NCBI GenBank assembly: GCA_949317995.1
Contig: OX439044.1
Span: 29,646,733 to 29,710,732 of the forward strand
Direction of reading: 5' to 3'
From: Acholoe squamosa
Lineage: Eukaryota; Annelida; Polychaeta; Phyllodocida; Polynoidae
DNA: 64,000 nucleotides
In this document: positions 1 through 11,500 of the stretch, piece by piece
How the letters are laid out: every line of letters starts with the position of its first letter
Position numbering within the stretch: position 1 is the first letter of the stretch
The notes under the pieces: generated by a model
What the model saw: only the letters and a program-made list of their open reading frames with translations
Database searches by the model: none
Told to the model about the DNA's origin: nothing
Translations under genes and position numbers: made by a program

Positions 1-280
1 CCGCATACGTCCCTGCCTTGGTGTAGGGCCTATCCTACCCCAATCGTCGCTGCTTACCTCATGCTCACAGAATCCTCCTGACCAGATCTCGTCGACTCCA
101 TCCGTCTGCAACATTCCACAGCCTACCATAAACTCTAGCTACCATAAACCCTACACAGGATTCCCATAGCACTCTCTCATATAGCACACAATAAATACAG
201 ACATAATTGTACCCTGTTATACCCGTAAACTATAATTATTGGCTATTGATGACAAGACAGTATTGAGGGCCATACTTAAC
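1..280. other. no recognised feature
   Basis: Unique-looking AT-rich sequence before the minisatellite. I see no open frame, RNA gene or repeat in it. Confidence 0.5.
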
Positions 281-960
281 TTATATGTGTGTCCTGTGAC
301 CAACCCTGAAAAACATGTCCTCTGACCAACCCTGATTTGATGTCCTCTGACCAGCCCTTAAAAACATGTCCTCTGACCAACCCTTAAAAAAGGTGTGGGG
401 AAGGGGAAAAATAAGTTTGGGTGAGGGTTCAAACCTGCAATAGCCAGATATGAAGTCTGACACCATATCCATTAGGCCACTGGCTGTTGTGTAGTGGGCT
501 ATGGCATTGGGTGTAATATAGATATGCTTGTCCTGTGACCAACCCTGAAAACATGTCCTGTGACCAACCCTAAACATGTGTCCCCTGACTAACCTTGTAA
601 TGTTGTCCTGTGACCAACCCTGAAAACATGTCCTCTGACCAGCCCTAAACACATGCTTGGGTATGTCCTCTGACCAACCCAAAACACATGCTGGGGTATG
701 TCCTCTGGCCAGCCCTAAACACATGCTTGGGTATGTCCTCTGACCAACCCAAAACACATGCTGGGGTATGTCCTCTGACCAACCCTAAACACACACTGGG
801 GTATGTCCTCTGACCAACCCTAAACACATGCTGGGGTATGTCCTCTGACCAACCCTAAACACACACTGGGGTATGTCCTCTGATCAACCCTAAACACACA
901 TCCCCTGACTAGCCTTCTAATGTTGTCCTGTGACCAACCCTAAGTGTGTGAAAATAAGAC
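281..960. repeat. 35-bp minisatellite array, interrupted
   Basis: A tandem array built on the core TGTCCTCTGACCAACCCT. In the central part (about 655-895) the unit is 35 bp, adding a segment close to AAACACATGCTGGGGTA. At both edges the units shorten to about 25 bp and CTCTG alternates with CTGTG. Open frames across it on the minus strand, repeating an RGHTPACVLGWSED-like phrase, are a by-product of a period not divisible by three combined with few stops. They are not taken as genes. About 150 bp of unrelated sequence at roughly 390-530 interrupts the array and contains a tRNA-like segment. Confidence 0.85.
412..490 (-). pseudogene. degenerate tRNA-like sequence (tRNA-Arg-like), probably SINE-derived
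   Basis: Read on the minus strand, this holds an A-box-like GTGGCCTAATGGATA, then an anticodon-arm-like segment (TCAGA, a 7-nt loop, TCTGG), then a B-box-like GGTTTGAACCC, with tRNA spacing. The A-box region resembles tRNA-Arg. The sequences that should form the acceptor stem do not pair, so it is not a functional tRNA gene. It sits inside the unrelated block interrupting the minisatellite, so it is best read as the head of a tRNA-derived SINE or a tRNA pseudogene that landed in the array. Confidence 0.4.
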
Positions 961-3900
961 TGCTTATATACACATTATCTGTGTGTGTGTATAAGAACAG
1001 CTATATCCACGTCGATCTCGTATATATATATCGCCGGCGATACTCTACACCTTCCACGCCCCCATGCTGAGCTATGAACATAAACTGACAAATGCACACC
1101 TAAATCTGGACCAAGGGCCCTCCAATGGAGGATTTCCAGCTATACTTTATTCAGTCCTGAGACTTAGGACATCAGTATTGGTATTATCTTGTAATGTATA
1201 AGTTGTTCTCTCTGTTGTGAATATCATATAAAAGCTGTTTGCTCTTATACTCATACTATAACCAAGGCTTTATATTTGAAAAGTACAATTGCATTAACAT
1301 GAATCTTTGCCCCATCCTTGAATTCTCAAGTTTGAATGAACCATATGTGACATGATCTGCGAAAAGGGGGCTTAGTGCAAGGGGCCACAAGACCCCTTCT
1401 CCCAGTCCATGTCACATATACCTTATGCTTAAATCCCCTGAAAATAAATCATAACTCTACCTGATACTTCACCACTGCCATGACCTTTCATCATCATAAT
1501 TTAGGACAGGAAAATACCCAGATACTATTTGCCCCCTGACCTTGAGGCCCTCCATCCCTATTCCCGGATGGCACGCGCTACACGGAATCCCTCAGCAGGG
1601 GTGACAGCAGGAACGCAGACCCTGAAATCTGTCCAAGCCTTCCACCAGAAAAAGTAGTCCCTATAGAGTTTGCCTGCTGTTGGGTCTGTTTGCAGGGGGT
1701 GGGGCTTAGGGGTGAGTTGGGGTGCGATCTCTGTTATAAATCAGTATTAGATACGGGGTAGCATTGACGTGTGGCCACCCGGGGCTGGCACCGGCCACGT
1801 TAGAGGTTTATTAATTTTGATCTGGTCCTGGACAGTAGGAGAGGGAAGGGTAGGGAGGTATGGATAAAATAGGATCGATACAGTAATGCCATTTTCTGTA
1901 TTGCTTACAAATTTATTGCCAAGGGTGACATTTATCTGCAGAAAAATTAATCAAAATGTATACCTTGCCTATCAATATTAGACTTTTTAGGATGAGATTC
2001 AGTGCTTATGTGATCAGCTTTGATTCCATCCACAGAATTCAGTTACAACATCTATTGTAACATTCGCTTCACCATTTAGTGTCATTGACGAGCTGATGCT
2101 CAATTTTAAACCTTTCCCTCGTTTCTCTGTGAATGCTCGGTAAAATTAGTTTAGTATAATGTATGGTGAAATATATGGAGCAGTATCCTTCGTTGATTTT
2201 TTGCAGAAATGTATTCAGACATAATACTGACAGGAACTGTATTCTAATAGCTGCTGCAGAAAATGTTTTGTTTTCTTTAAATACCTGTCAGAAAGAGCAA
2301 AGCTTCTGCCTGGGATATGATGCAGCCAACAGTTCAGATATTCACCCACAGTGCTACAATATGGACAGTATTATTGTGCCAGAAGAGAGATAGACAAGTA
2401 GAAACGTTTAGTTACAGACAGTTATATACATTAAATTTTGAGATAATTGATAAAAATTTACATTTTATAGTACATGGTCGCTGCCCTAAGCCAGTATATC
2501 TATGGGGAGTAACGTGATGTGGTGTACATTGTTAAGAAGATTTCGATACTTATTAAGAAATGGTTCTTTAATATTCTTATATGTTTTGCAGGGTTTTCAA
2601 ACCTATCTTTAAAACTGCGACTGAGGAGCACCTGCTCTTAACTATCCTATTTACACTATCTATGGTAGCTAGATAGCTAGATGGTGGCTTCAATGTTTGA
2701 ATCAAAGTCCCCAATTTGGTCGCTTTAGTATAGAGTAGACTCAATAAAACTATCCATAGCCCCATAAAGATTGCCTCAGGGGCACCTTGATAGAACAACT
2801 GAGAGATTTAATATAGAGCTCTTCTCACCACAGTTTGTGTCTGGCACCTAGAAGGCCAAGTGGCACATTTTGCAGGCGTAGGACACCCCTCGGCGCCTCC
2901 AGGCATGCATCGGCGGTCAAGCCCTTCTCTCCAGGCAGCACCAGGAGTAGATTGAATTAGAGCCGATCTGTGGGCAGATTTGGCATTGAGAAGGGGTGGA
3001 TGGTTGCTATAAAGCTGACCACACTGTCCTAACAGCATCTGACGGCCTGCAGGGTGGAGGGAATGGGGATAAATAAGATTCCTCCTGGGTGTGTAGGTAG
3101 GGAGCAGAGGGATGCAGGGATTAAGGAGATCTAGTGCTCCAGTGGGGAGGATCAATGCCCTCTGTCCAGGAAAACTAATGTTAGGGTCTCTAACTAAAGT
3201 GAGACTGGTGCAGCCCATCTTGTGGCTTCCTACTGGCTTGAGAAGGATGGACAGGTTAGGTGGGAGAAATGAGTGTGTGGAAGGGAATGGGAGTCTAGCT
3301 TTGCTATCCTTAATACCCGGTTTGATCACACCGTGGAGAATTTGCTATGCCATCCAGACAGCCCAGAGTGCCCTTAAGAGGAACTGGATGAGAATAATTT
3401 GTGGCTGTTTTCTACATCGGAGTATTGGGATAGGGGCGGATAAGGGTCGGCGATCGGTCTTGAGGGGCTCTATAGTTTACTGCCAGGTATAACCCTGATC
3501 CAGGGTCTGAGATTTTGTTACTCAGGCTAACGGTCTAGTTCCAATAGGATCATATCAGTTATAGATGATAATTATGATAAAGAGGTTAGTCAGTGATGGT
3601 TATAGCTTATGAACATGAAAGAAGATCTACATGGAAAGGGATGAGGCTTGAATAAATATTATGTCGACATACGTGAATTTTGTATTTTGTGTATTTTGTG
3701 CGATTTCCCTATGTCAATAGATATGATGCTGTATATGTTCATGTCAGTACCATATACTTTTGAATTAATCAATATTGTGTATCAGTGTAGGATAGATAAT
3801 GAGTGATTGAGATTATATGGGACATTAATCATGATGCTTTTATAACCAGTCTAACAAATGTTCCCAGTTTGGAATGAGTTCCTTTAAATTTCAACCTGAC

Positions 3901-6900
3901 TATTCATAAAAAAAAATGTTCCCTTTGCCTAACGGCTGTATACTCAACACCTAGAAATCTGTTTTCCTTAATTGCGTCTAAAGCCACTTACATTGGTGTT
4001 GAATGTGCTGACAGAGTAATTTCTGAATGGCTAATGGCTTATAAAACGCCTGGTCGAGTACATGGCATCAATTTAGCTTTTGATATTTGATGAAATGGGT
4101 CACGCCGCTGGCAGGCTTAATCATCGCCTTTCATAGTCATTTCATTATGGAATAGTACCTGATATAAACTTTTATAAATGCTCATAAACACCTACCCTGG
4201 GGAGGGCTTTTAGATGCAGGTTCCCAAAGGGTATTACGTGATACCATTCTTTCCTCTGGCCTTGCCAATGTACATGTTGTTTTTTTTTTTCTTTTATTTC
4301 AATGGCCTTGAACAATGGCTTGTGAATAAATCATTGTTTCATATAGCCAAATAATGGTGGATCCTAATAGGCATGCAACCAGTGGTTTCTCTGCCTAAAA
4401 CCTTAATTATCCCTGTACAGGGTACATTTAAACTTCACATCCCAGTGGGATGGGAACAGCTGCCTCTCTTAAGTTTTCAAAAGCTCTCACTAATAGCATA
4501 GTCATGTCTGTATAAAATAGATTGGGAAGGCACCAGATGGGCCCCCCACCAGGGACAACAAGCTTTGTTATCTTGCAGTAAAGAGTATATTCACAAATGC
4601 ATTATTCAGCAGGTTTCTACTTTTTCTACTGCCCATCAACAAAACCTTGTTCACAAGATATGAAGAAATTCAATATCAGGCCACATGTCATTTGAGGCCA
4701 TGTTATGTGCTAATTATCTAACTTTTTTTATATTTTATTCAACGTCATGAAAGGTATAGGAGTGGCATTTGGTGTGGACATCTCAACGATAGTCCTCTAT
4801 ACATTAAAGCAATCAGGGTAAAATTAGGACTGTCACTGCAACCGTCCATTCCAGTCAGTCCCTGTCAAAGACCTCTGCTATTACTCTTTCAAGTGTTCCA
4901 GCTGCTAACAAGTTGGGACAGCAAGGCTTGTATCGCATTAGGGGAACTTTCCCCTTTTTCATTCTACTTGAGGGCTTCATTAGGCAGTGAGTTGTCTCCT
5001 AATGGGGATCTAGGACGGGTTACCTTGCCACGTCCTCCGGACCTGTCTGGCATGGTCAAAGGGGATTGGGAGAATAGGTCGTTAGCTGCCCTCCCTAATC
5101 TTATCAGTTAGAATGTCCCACCTTAATTAGCACTGCCTAATCGAGTAGAGCCTGTCTCCCCTGCCCACCCTACTGGAGTATACCCCACAGGCACCCTGAC
5201 AAGTCCCCACTAGCGATTGGATCCTCCTGGCAGAGGCAATTGGAATTACTCCAGGCTCCATTATTAGGCCAGCATCCATTGTGTCCTGTCTCTTTCGGGA
5301 GGTGCTGGAGGAGATCCAGGGTGGGGTGGTGGGTTAGGAGGAGGGAATCCAGTTTCAGACCTGAGCGAGCCCAGTTCTTCCACTCCAATGAAGTTGGTGA
5401 AGTTCTCCCAAATTGTCTAATTTACTACTACATTGGGCAGCTAGGAGGATGTTAACGACTCCCAACCTGCTACCCTGTCGTCGTCAGCAAACTCTTCCTT
5501 TGGAAAAGAAAAAACAAAATGGAATTTACTGAAAATTGGTTGGCACGTTATAAAAATCAGAAATGATGTACCGTGGTCTTAGTATTTCCCTATAACTTAG
5601 CAGGTATCATTTAGTTTTACTTCCCACAATTAAACATCTTTGTACAATAGATGAGGCTATATCTATATGAGTTATTCTTCATGCCTCGTGTTGACAAACG
5701 TTTAATACTATTTATTTAATACAATAATTATGCCTGTTGGTATAAATTCCCACTCATTATCCAAATAACATTAGTAGGATTATGGGAGTAGGGTGTACGC
5801 TATAAACTACCTAACCCCCTTTCCATCATTATCTTACAACCTCCATCGTCCCTCATGACAATGGCAATCTCCGTATCCCTTATTTACCACGAGGCTTACC
5901 TTCTGTACCAGATTATCTGTCTCCTTTAACCCTGCTTTACCACACGTTGCCCCTTTTCTCACCACGATGCATCATCAATCCATGCAGTCCTTATGCAGTC
6001 CCAATGATGGTGATTAATTAAATGGACACCATTTTGTCGGATGACTGATATAATAATTATGACCGATGGTAGTAAAGTTGTATAGATTAATACATACTGC
6101 TTATGTTGGCTTTACGGGAAAACTCCCCACGTTGGGAATGGTTTGTCACATAAAAATGAACTCTCAAAGTATTGCAGGGCATGACTGGATAGGGATGGAA
6201 CATGTGATTTAAGACCAGAGGTAGATCCTCCACATGTCCACAATGGGAAGGGAAGAGGTGGGGCATATTGGTTGTTTGTTAATAGATCCTTGTCTTTAAA
6301 TAACCCTCATTCTCTAGGGCCGTCTGGAGGAGGGGCTATCTCTGTACAAGGAGCTGGTTAATTGGTGCCCTGTAGGAGGCTCTTGTACCTCCAGCAACCT
6401 ACTCCAGCAACACCAGGAGTGGGGCAACAGGGATCAGTAAAGCGGACTATAGGCGCTGGAGTCAACAGATTATTTCCTTCTTGTTGTTTTTTCCATGTTT
6501 GAGTGGCCATGCGGCTGTCCTGGACCTGGCCAGATTGTATTCAAGGTGTTAATTGTTCAAAAGGATTGATTATTTGTAGACGAGTCAATGAGTGATCTAT
6601 GCTCTTTACTATATGAGTTTACACTTCTTTTAAAGTAGAATTTGCCATTTACAGTTAAAACAATTAGATATTAAGGAAGCATTTTTGTGAACTATGATTT
6701 ATAGTGGCAATTTCTCTCCTGTCCCTCGCCCACCAAGCAGGGCAGACATAACTATTTTTGAAATGCAGAATGAAATGTAATAAGTACGCAGTTCTTTACT
6801 TTTATATTGACCTGACTGAGATCCGCTACAGTTCTGAATTTGTGGAGAAAACGACAAACACATAATTATTCTGATCAAATTATTGAAATGCAGAACCACA

Positions 6901-8457
6901 GCAGTTAAGATTCGGATGAATAAATCTCACAGAAGTTAAAATGATGTCATGGAGAATAATCTTTTCTTTTCATGGTGAATCTCGGGGGGGGATTTATTTG
7001 TAAGTAAAGCGGACATTTAAGTAGCCTACCATGATCTAAAGGTATTGTACTTGAGTCAAGATAGAAATTGATCACATAAACGTCTACTAATAAGTAGGGT
7101 TGTGCAAAGTTCAAGGGCAATGAAGTAGTCATAGATGTTATCTGTTCCTAACAATACGCAGTATCATGCTAGTAAATTATAGATATCCTAGGCGATTATG
7201 TCTAGATTATATAATAAGATAATTTCATTTTGTTCAAACTCATAATGTATTCCATTGAATGCTACATAGTCATCTAGGAGAGAAAGTGTTGTGATACGAT
7301 TTGAAATTACATTGAAGTGTGAAATGAATAATGTCCTTTGTTATAACAGCTGTCTTTCTGTCATGCATCTTAATCTCCCTCCTTCCCAACAAATATAAAA
7401 ATGGCAACGTCCTCAGCATTGGGAATTGGCACACTATTAATTATTGATATGAGTAATTACACAAGAGGGGTTGATTCATAGCTCCATGCCAGCCTCTGTT
7501 CCTATTGCTCCTCATACATTTACAGAACATTCTTTTGTGATAACTTTCCCCATACATCATCTGCGTCTTGAGAGTCATTGTTGAACTAAACAAATTTGCA
7601 TTGTACTATTAGGCTAGAGGAATTGATGCTCATCTGAATCTATGAGGTTCAAAAGCAGCATCCTTTAGATCGCTGATGTGTTTTTTTATGACATAATTAC
7701 TTAAGAAATATAATGCCATACCCCTAGAATAGTAGGACCATCCTATAATGCTACTTGACATTATAAATCATGCATCCTGGGTGTGGCTTTTCAGTTTCAT
7801 AGACCAGTCTAGAGTAGACAGAATAATTACAGTATTTATATTGGTAGTTATGTCTATATTTATCTCTTTGTCCATGTATTCTACTGCAACGGAAAACCGA
7901 TGGATACGATGGCAAATACAAAACCAACAACAGGTGTTGAACCAATTTCTGGAAGCAGATATAGTTCGTGTTGAATACTTTAGCTCAGTCTTTATTAACC
8001 CCTCTTCCTTCAGGAGAAATTATCAGGCCCTTAGATAAGACAATCCTCTTAATTTACATCGTAAAGAATCTAGATTGCAAACCATCCCAAATAACCATAT
8101 ACTGGAACAAAGGCAGAAGTGTAAATTAAGGCAAAACTATAGGAAAATAAAAATTATATTAAAGAATATGGTTGACAAAAGCTATACTACACACCACAGA
8201 GGTTTGTTGGATCAATGATTGCTGGGTCCAACCCCACTTGGTATCCTGCATCTTTAAGGTGGGCTGGGTGGGCGGCTGGCAAGGACAATGTATATTTACT
8301 ATCCTTTAGCTGACTGGTGGGGATTCGATATTTACATAGATGAATCCCCCTTCCCTCTGCCTACACCTGTGGCGAAGCTGTCAGGGGAGTATCAGCAAGA
8401 TTAGCTGAGCCAGGAGAAAGGACTCTTACTTAAGGTCATATTTTTGTGGATTTTCAG
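961..8457. other. long non-coding stretch upstream of the TMEM268 exons
   Basis: Seven and a half kilobases with no supported gene. Contents: short TG and TA runs near 985-1030; a small foldback repeat at 1343-1419; purine- and GC-richer low-complexity patches near 2.8-3.5 kb and 4.9-5.4 kb whose open frames look accidental; otherwise AT-rich sequence. The missing 5' exon or exons and the promoter of the TMEM268-like gene may lie here or beyond the window start, but I could not identify them. Confidence 0.5.
1343..1419. repeat. small foldback element, copy 1
   Basis: Ends are inverted repeats: TATGTGACATG at 1344-1354 and CATGTCACATA at 1408-1418. The interior carries GAAAAGGGGGCTTAGTGC and a complementary CCCCTT segment. 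A diverged copy with the same interior lies at 57936-58012, so this is a dispersed family of about 75 bp. Confidence 0.6.
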
Positions 8458-8523
8458 ATGACACGCCCATGACAGAGGAGACGGTCCTGTCCATGTCTTC
8501 GTCTTTAGTTGGACTCAATCCAG
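8458..8523 (+). CDS. TMEM268-like exon A (first recognised exon)
   Basis: Acceptor TTTTGTGGATTTTCAG ends at 8457 and donor CAG|GTAGGT follows 8523. The open frame reads DTPMTEETVLSMSSSLVGLN, a polar N-terminal tail before the conserved part. Two nucleotides complete a codon begun in an upstream exon, and one is carried into the next exon. An in-frame ATG at 8469-8471 could be the initiator if the upstream exon is non-coding; otherwise the start codon lies further 5'. Confidence 0.7.
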
Positions 8524-11500
8524 GTAGGTGCAAGAATGTATACAAATTTATATCATTGTTTGATTGTTTGTTTACTCTTCTTTTTTGTTCCATTCCCTTT
8601 CAGTTTTTTTTATATATATAAAGGTAGACTTCTCAGTCCCTCCTTTCCAAGTTCGATGTGTCGTATTACATGTATTCCATTCACCCGGCATGTCCCTAAC
8701 CCTGCTATGTATCTACCAAGTTAGATCTATATGGGTCAATCCACTGAAAGTGGGCACTTGTCCATGGTAGAGGGTCATTTTTAAAAACTAAGAATTAGAT
8801 CATGAACCTTAATTGTTTTGATAGCCCTATATCTTGGCTCTTAGGAAAGTTCATTCAAGTCACTAACTCCCAAGCGGTCAGTTTTTATTGCAAATATTCA
8901 AAATTATGAAAATGTAATGGGTGTGAGCAAAATGAATTCTTCTCTACATCACAGAAATATTTGTCAGAACTACATGATTTTCAGTTAGGATATTTGACAA
9001 AATGTCCCAAAGACATACTATGAAGAAAATAGGAAAAAAAGATGGATATTTACAATACATAAGGAAATAATATAAATGTAATGGGCGTGAGCGTAATGGG
9101 CATGAGCGAAACAACTTTCCCAGGCTTCAGACAGCCACTCAGCAATATAACCTCACCCAGAATTAATCTAGGCAATATAAATAATCTAAGAATACTTATA
9201 GGATGCATTTGGAATGCATCAAGCCTGCCAACATGCTTGTAGTGCATTTTACTCATGCCCATTATGCTCAGGCCCATTACTCTCACGCCCATTACATCTG
9301 TCAGTTAACCCCTCTTTTTGGCATAACCAAGGCATGTAGAGACTCTAGTCTTTTTTTAAAATGACTTATTAACAATAGATCTTCAAGTTAGGCTGGTTGA
9401 AAGAAAGAAGACTATGATAGTATTTGTCCTGGATGGATAAATTTGAATGTAATGGGCGTGAGCAAAATGGACTTGAAAATACTTGAATATGTGCCACACA
9501 GTCATGCCTGCAAGTAGTTTTGTTCCATTCCCTTTCAGTTTTTTATATATATACAAAGGTAGACTTCTCAGTCCCTCCTTTCCAAGTTCGATGTGTCGTA
9601 TTACATGTATTCCATTCACCCGGCATGTCCCTAACCCTGCTATGTATCTACCAAGTTAGATCTATATAGTACACGCCGAACTGGACCTGTTTCTGGTGAT
9701 ATGCACTGTATAAAATGTTGAAAAGATGGGGACAAGCTAGTTCCTGGAACTCGATGTTTTCCATAGACAATCCTGGCACGTCATCTCAATTGAGTTTATT
9801 AAGACCCAGCAAGATCCAAAATGGTAGACGTGCAGAGATGATGGCATGAGAAAGATAAGTGTTAGTACAGACAACTCATCAATCTATACAGTGGATAGTT
9901 CAGGATGAAACCACATCATCATCATAGTATAAAAAATATGAGCTGTATATAATTATATTCTCTTTCCAGTAGCTTTCAAAGCATGTTTTAAAACCATAGA
10001 AACTCTAACTCTGCCACTGACAGTGATAGATGTGCATGTGTGAGAAGCAGACATTCCAGCGTCCCTCTGGGACCCTATGGGTCTCACAATTTTCCTTCCA
10101 AAGAGTCCCAGAGAAACCAAAGGTCAACTGGTCGGGGGCGGCTTCCTTGGGCCGGACGTAAAAGCCTCAAGCATAGCGGAAACGGGAGAGCTGTGTCTGA
10201 AGAATCCCAATCAGATATTCAGTGTTGAACAGGAAAGGCTGGGTCCAAAGTGGGAGAAAGAGGAGGAAGTGAGTGAGGAATGGCGCTGGGCAGCTTTCTA
10301 TGTATCCTGCATAACCAAGTTTGTTTTCTATCAAAGTCTGTGCAGAATTATAGTTGGCTGAGATTTTGAATGAGGAAGTCATTCCTTAGGAAGCCTTCTT
10401 ACTGCCTCTTTCCTGCCTCTTTTCCCTCCTCTCCATTCATTTCCTCTGCCTTCCCTCCCATCCCTTCCCCTTTCCTGCCACTCCCCACTCCCACCGAGCA
10501 TCCCTAGCCCATTTTAGTATAGGGTCGTTATCACTCCTTTTCTATTCCCTATATGTATCTGATACACATATGCAGGGCACTGAGACACACATAGTTTTCC
10601 CAATGCGGATATGACCTTAGCTCTTTAAATGGCATTTAAACAACCATCCTCACCCAACACACTCACTTCCATTCGTTCTTCATTTACCCCACCCCCTCCA
10701 ATTTACGCCTCCCTCCCTCCATTCCTCCTTATCACTGTCTCTTACTTTCTTTTTATTCCACTGTCTGTTCCATGTTCTATATGAATTTAACACATACTAG
10801 TGACAGGGACACACCAAGTAAGATCAGTATAGGTATTCTATAAGACAAGATTGGACATAATTTAACTTGATGTGTTACCCAAGTCCCTTGCTAGGACCTT
10901 GTTCTGCATGATATTCTGTGATAGAGGAGAATTATAGTAGAAACACAAACAGACGTCGTGTTTGCCTGATAATCATATGGTTGGACGAACCAGCAGGCCA
11001 GACTTATTTCTTGGTTCAGTAACCAACCCATGGTCGGAAAGGACCAGGAACTCAGGAGCACAGTCAATGTTATATTATGTTCGACCTAGGGGGTGAGCTA
11101 AAAGTTAACCATTTAACTAAAAGCGACTGTTCCTTAGTGTTTAATGGGGTAACTCGTTAGCGCTGCATGGTACAATGTAGTTTTAAAAAAGATACCTAGC
11201 AGGGCGCTCCAAGAAAGAGCAGAGGTGTTACGGTCAGTGCTACCTTAGTACATTACGACGGCCAATGAACACGGAGCATTCAGGCATCTTGCCTTCTATC
11301 AGGACGAAAGTACCAGTTTCTGTGTGTACACCAATATAGGTAGTTTTGTAAAGGGGGCAAGGGGGGGAGATGGCATAATCCTTATTATCGGGCTTCTCTA
11401 CAGATACTCGTCTGTAGATGGCTCTGAATTAGCTGTGTTGGCTTCCACACTGGCCTCTGACAGAGTCGACTCTTGAGTCGTCTTAATAACTGCTATGCTG

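Noticed and set aside
281-827. Minus-strand open frames of 158 and 60 aa with repeating Trp/Arg/Gly phrases
   Set aside because: They are direct translations of the 35-bp minisatellite.
2808-3492. Overlapping open frames on both strands (173 and 126 aa)
   Set aside because: GC-richer low-stop sequence, no domain, no splice context; overlapping frames on both strands point to chance.
7748-8038. 96-aa frame just upstream of exon A with a hydrophobic stretch
   Set aside because: No donor in a compatible phase to reach exon A and no similarity to the expected N-terminus.
8583-9667. LTR retrotransposon hypothesis for the direct repeat pair
   Set aside because: No TG...CA ends, primer-binding site, polypurine tract or coding interior.
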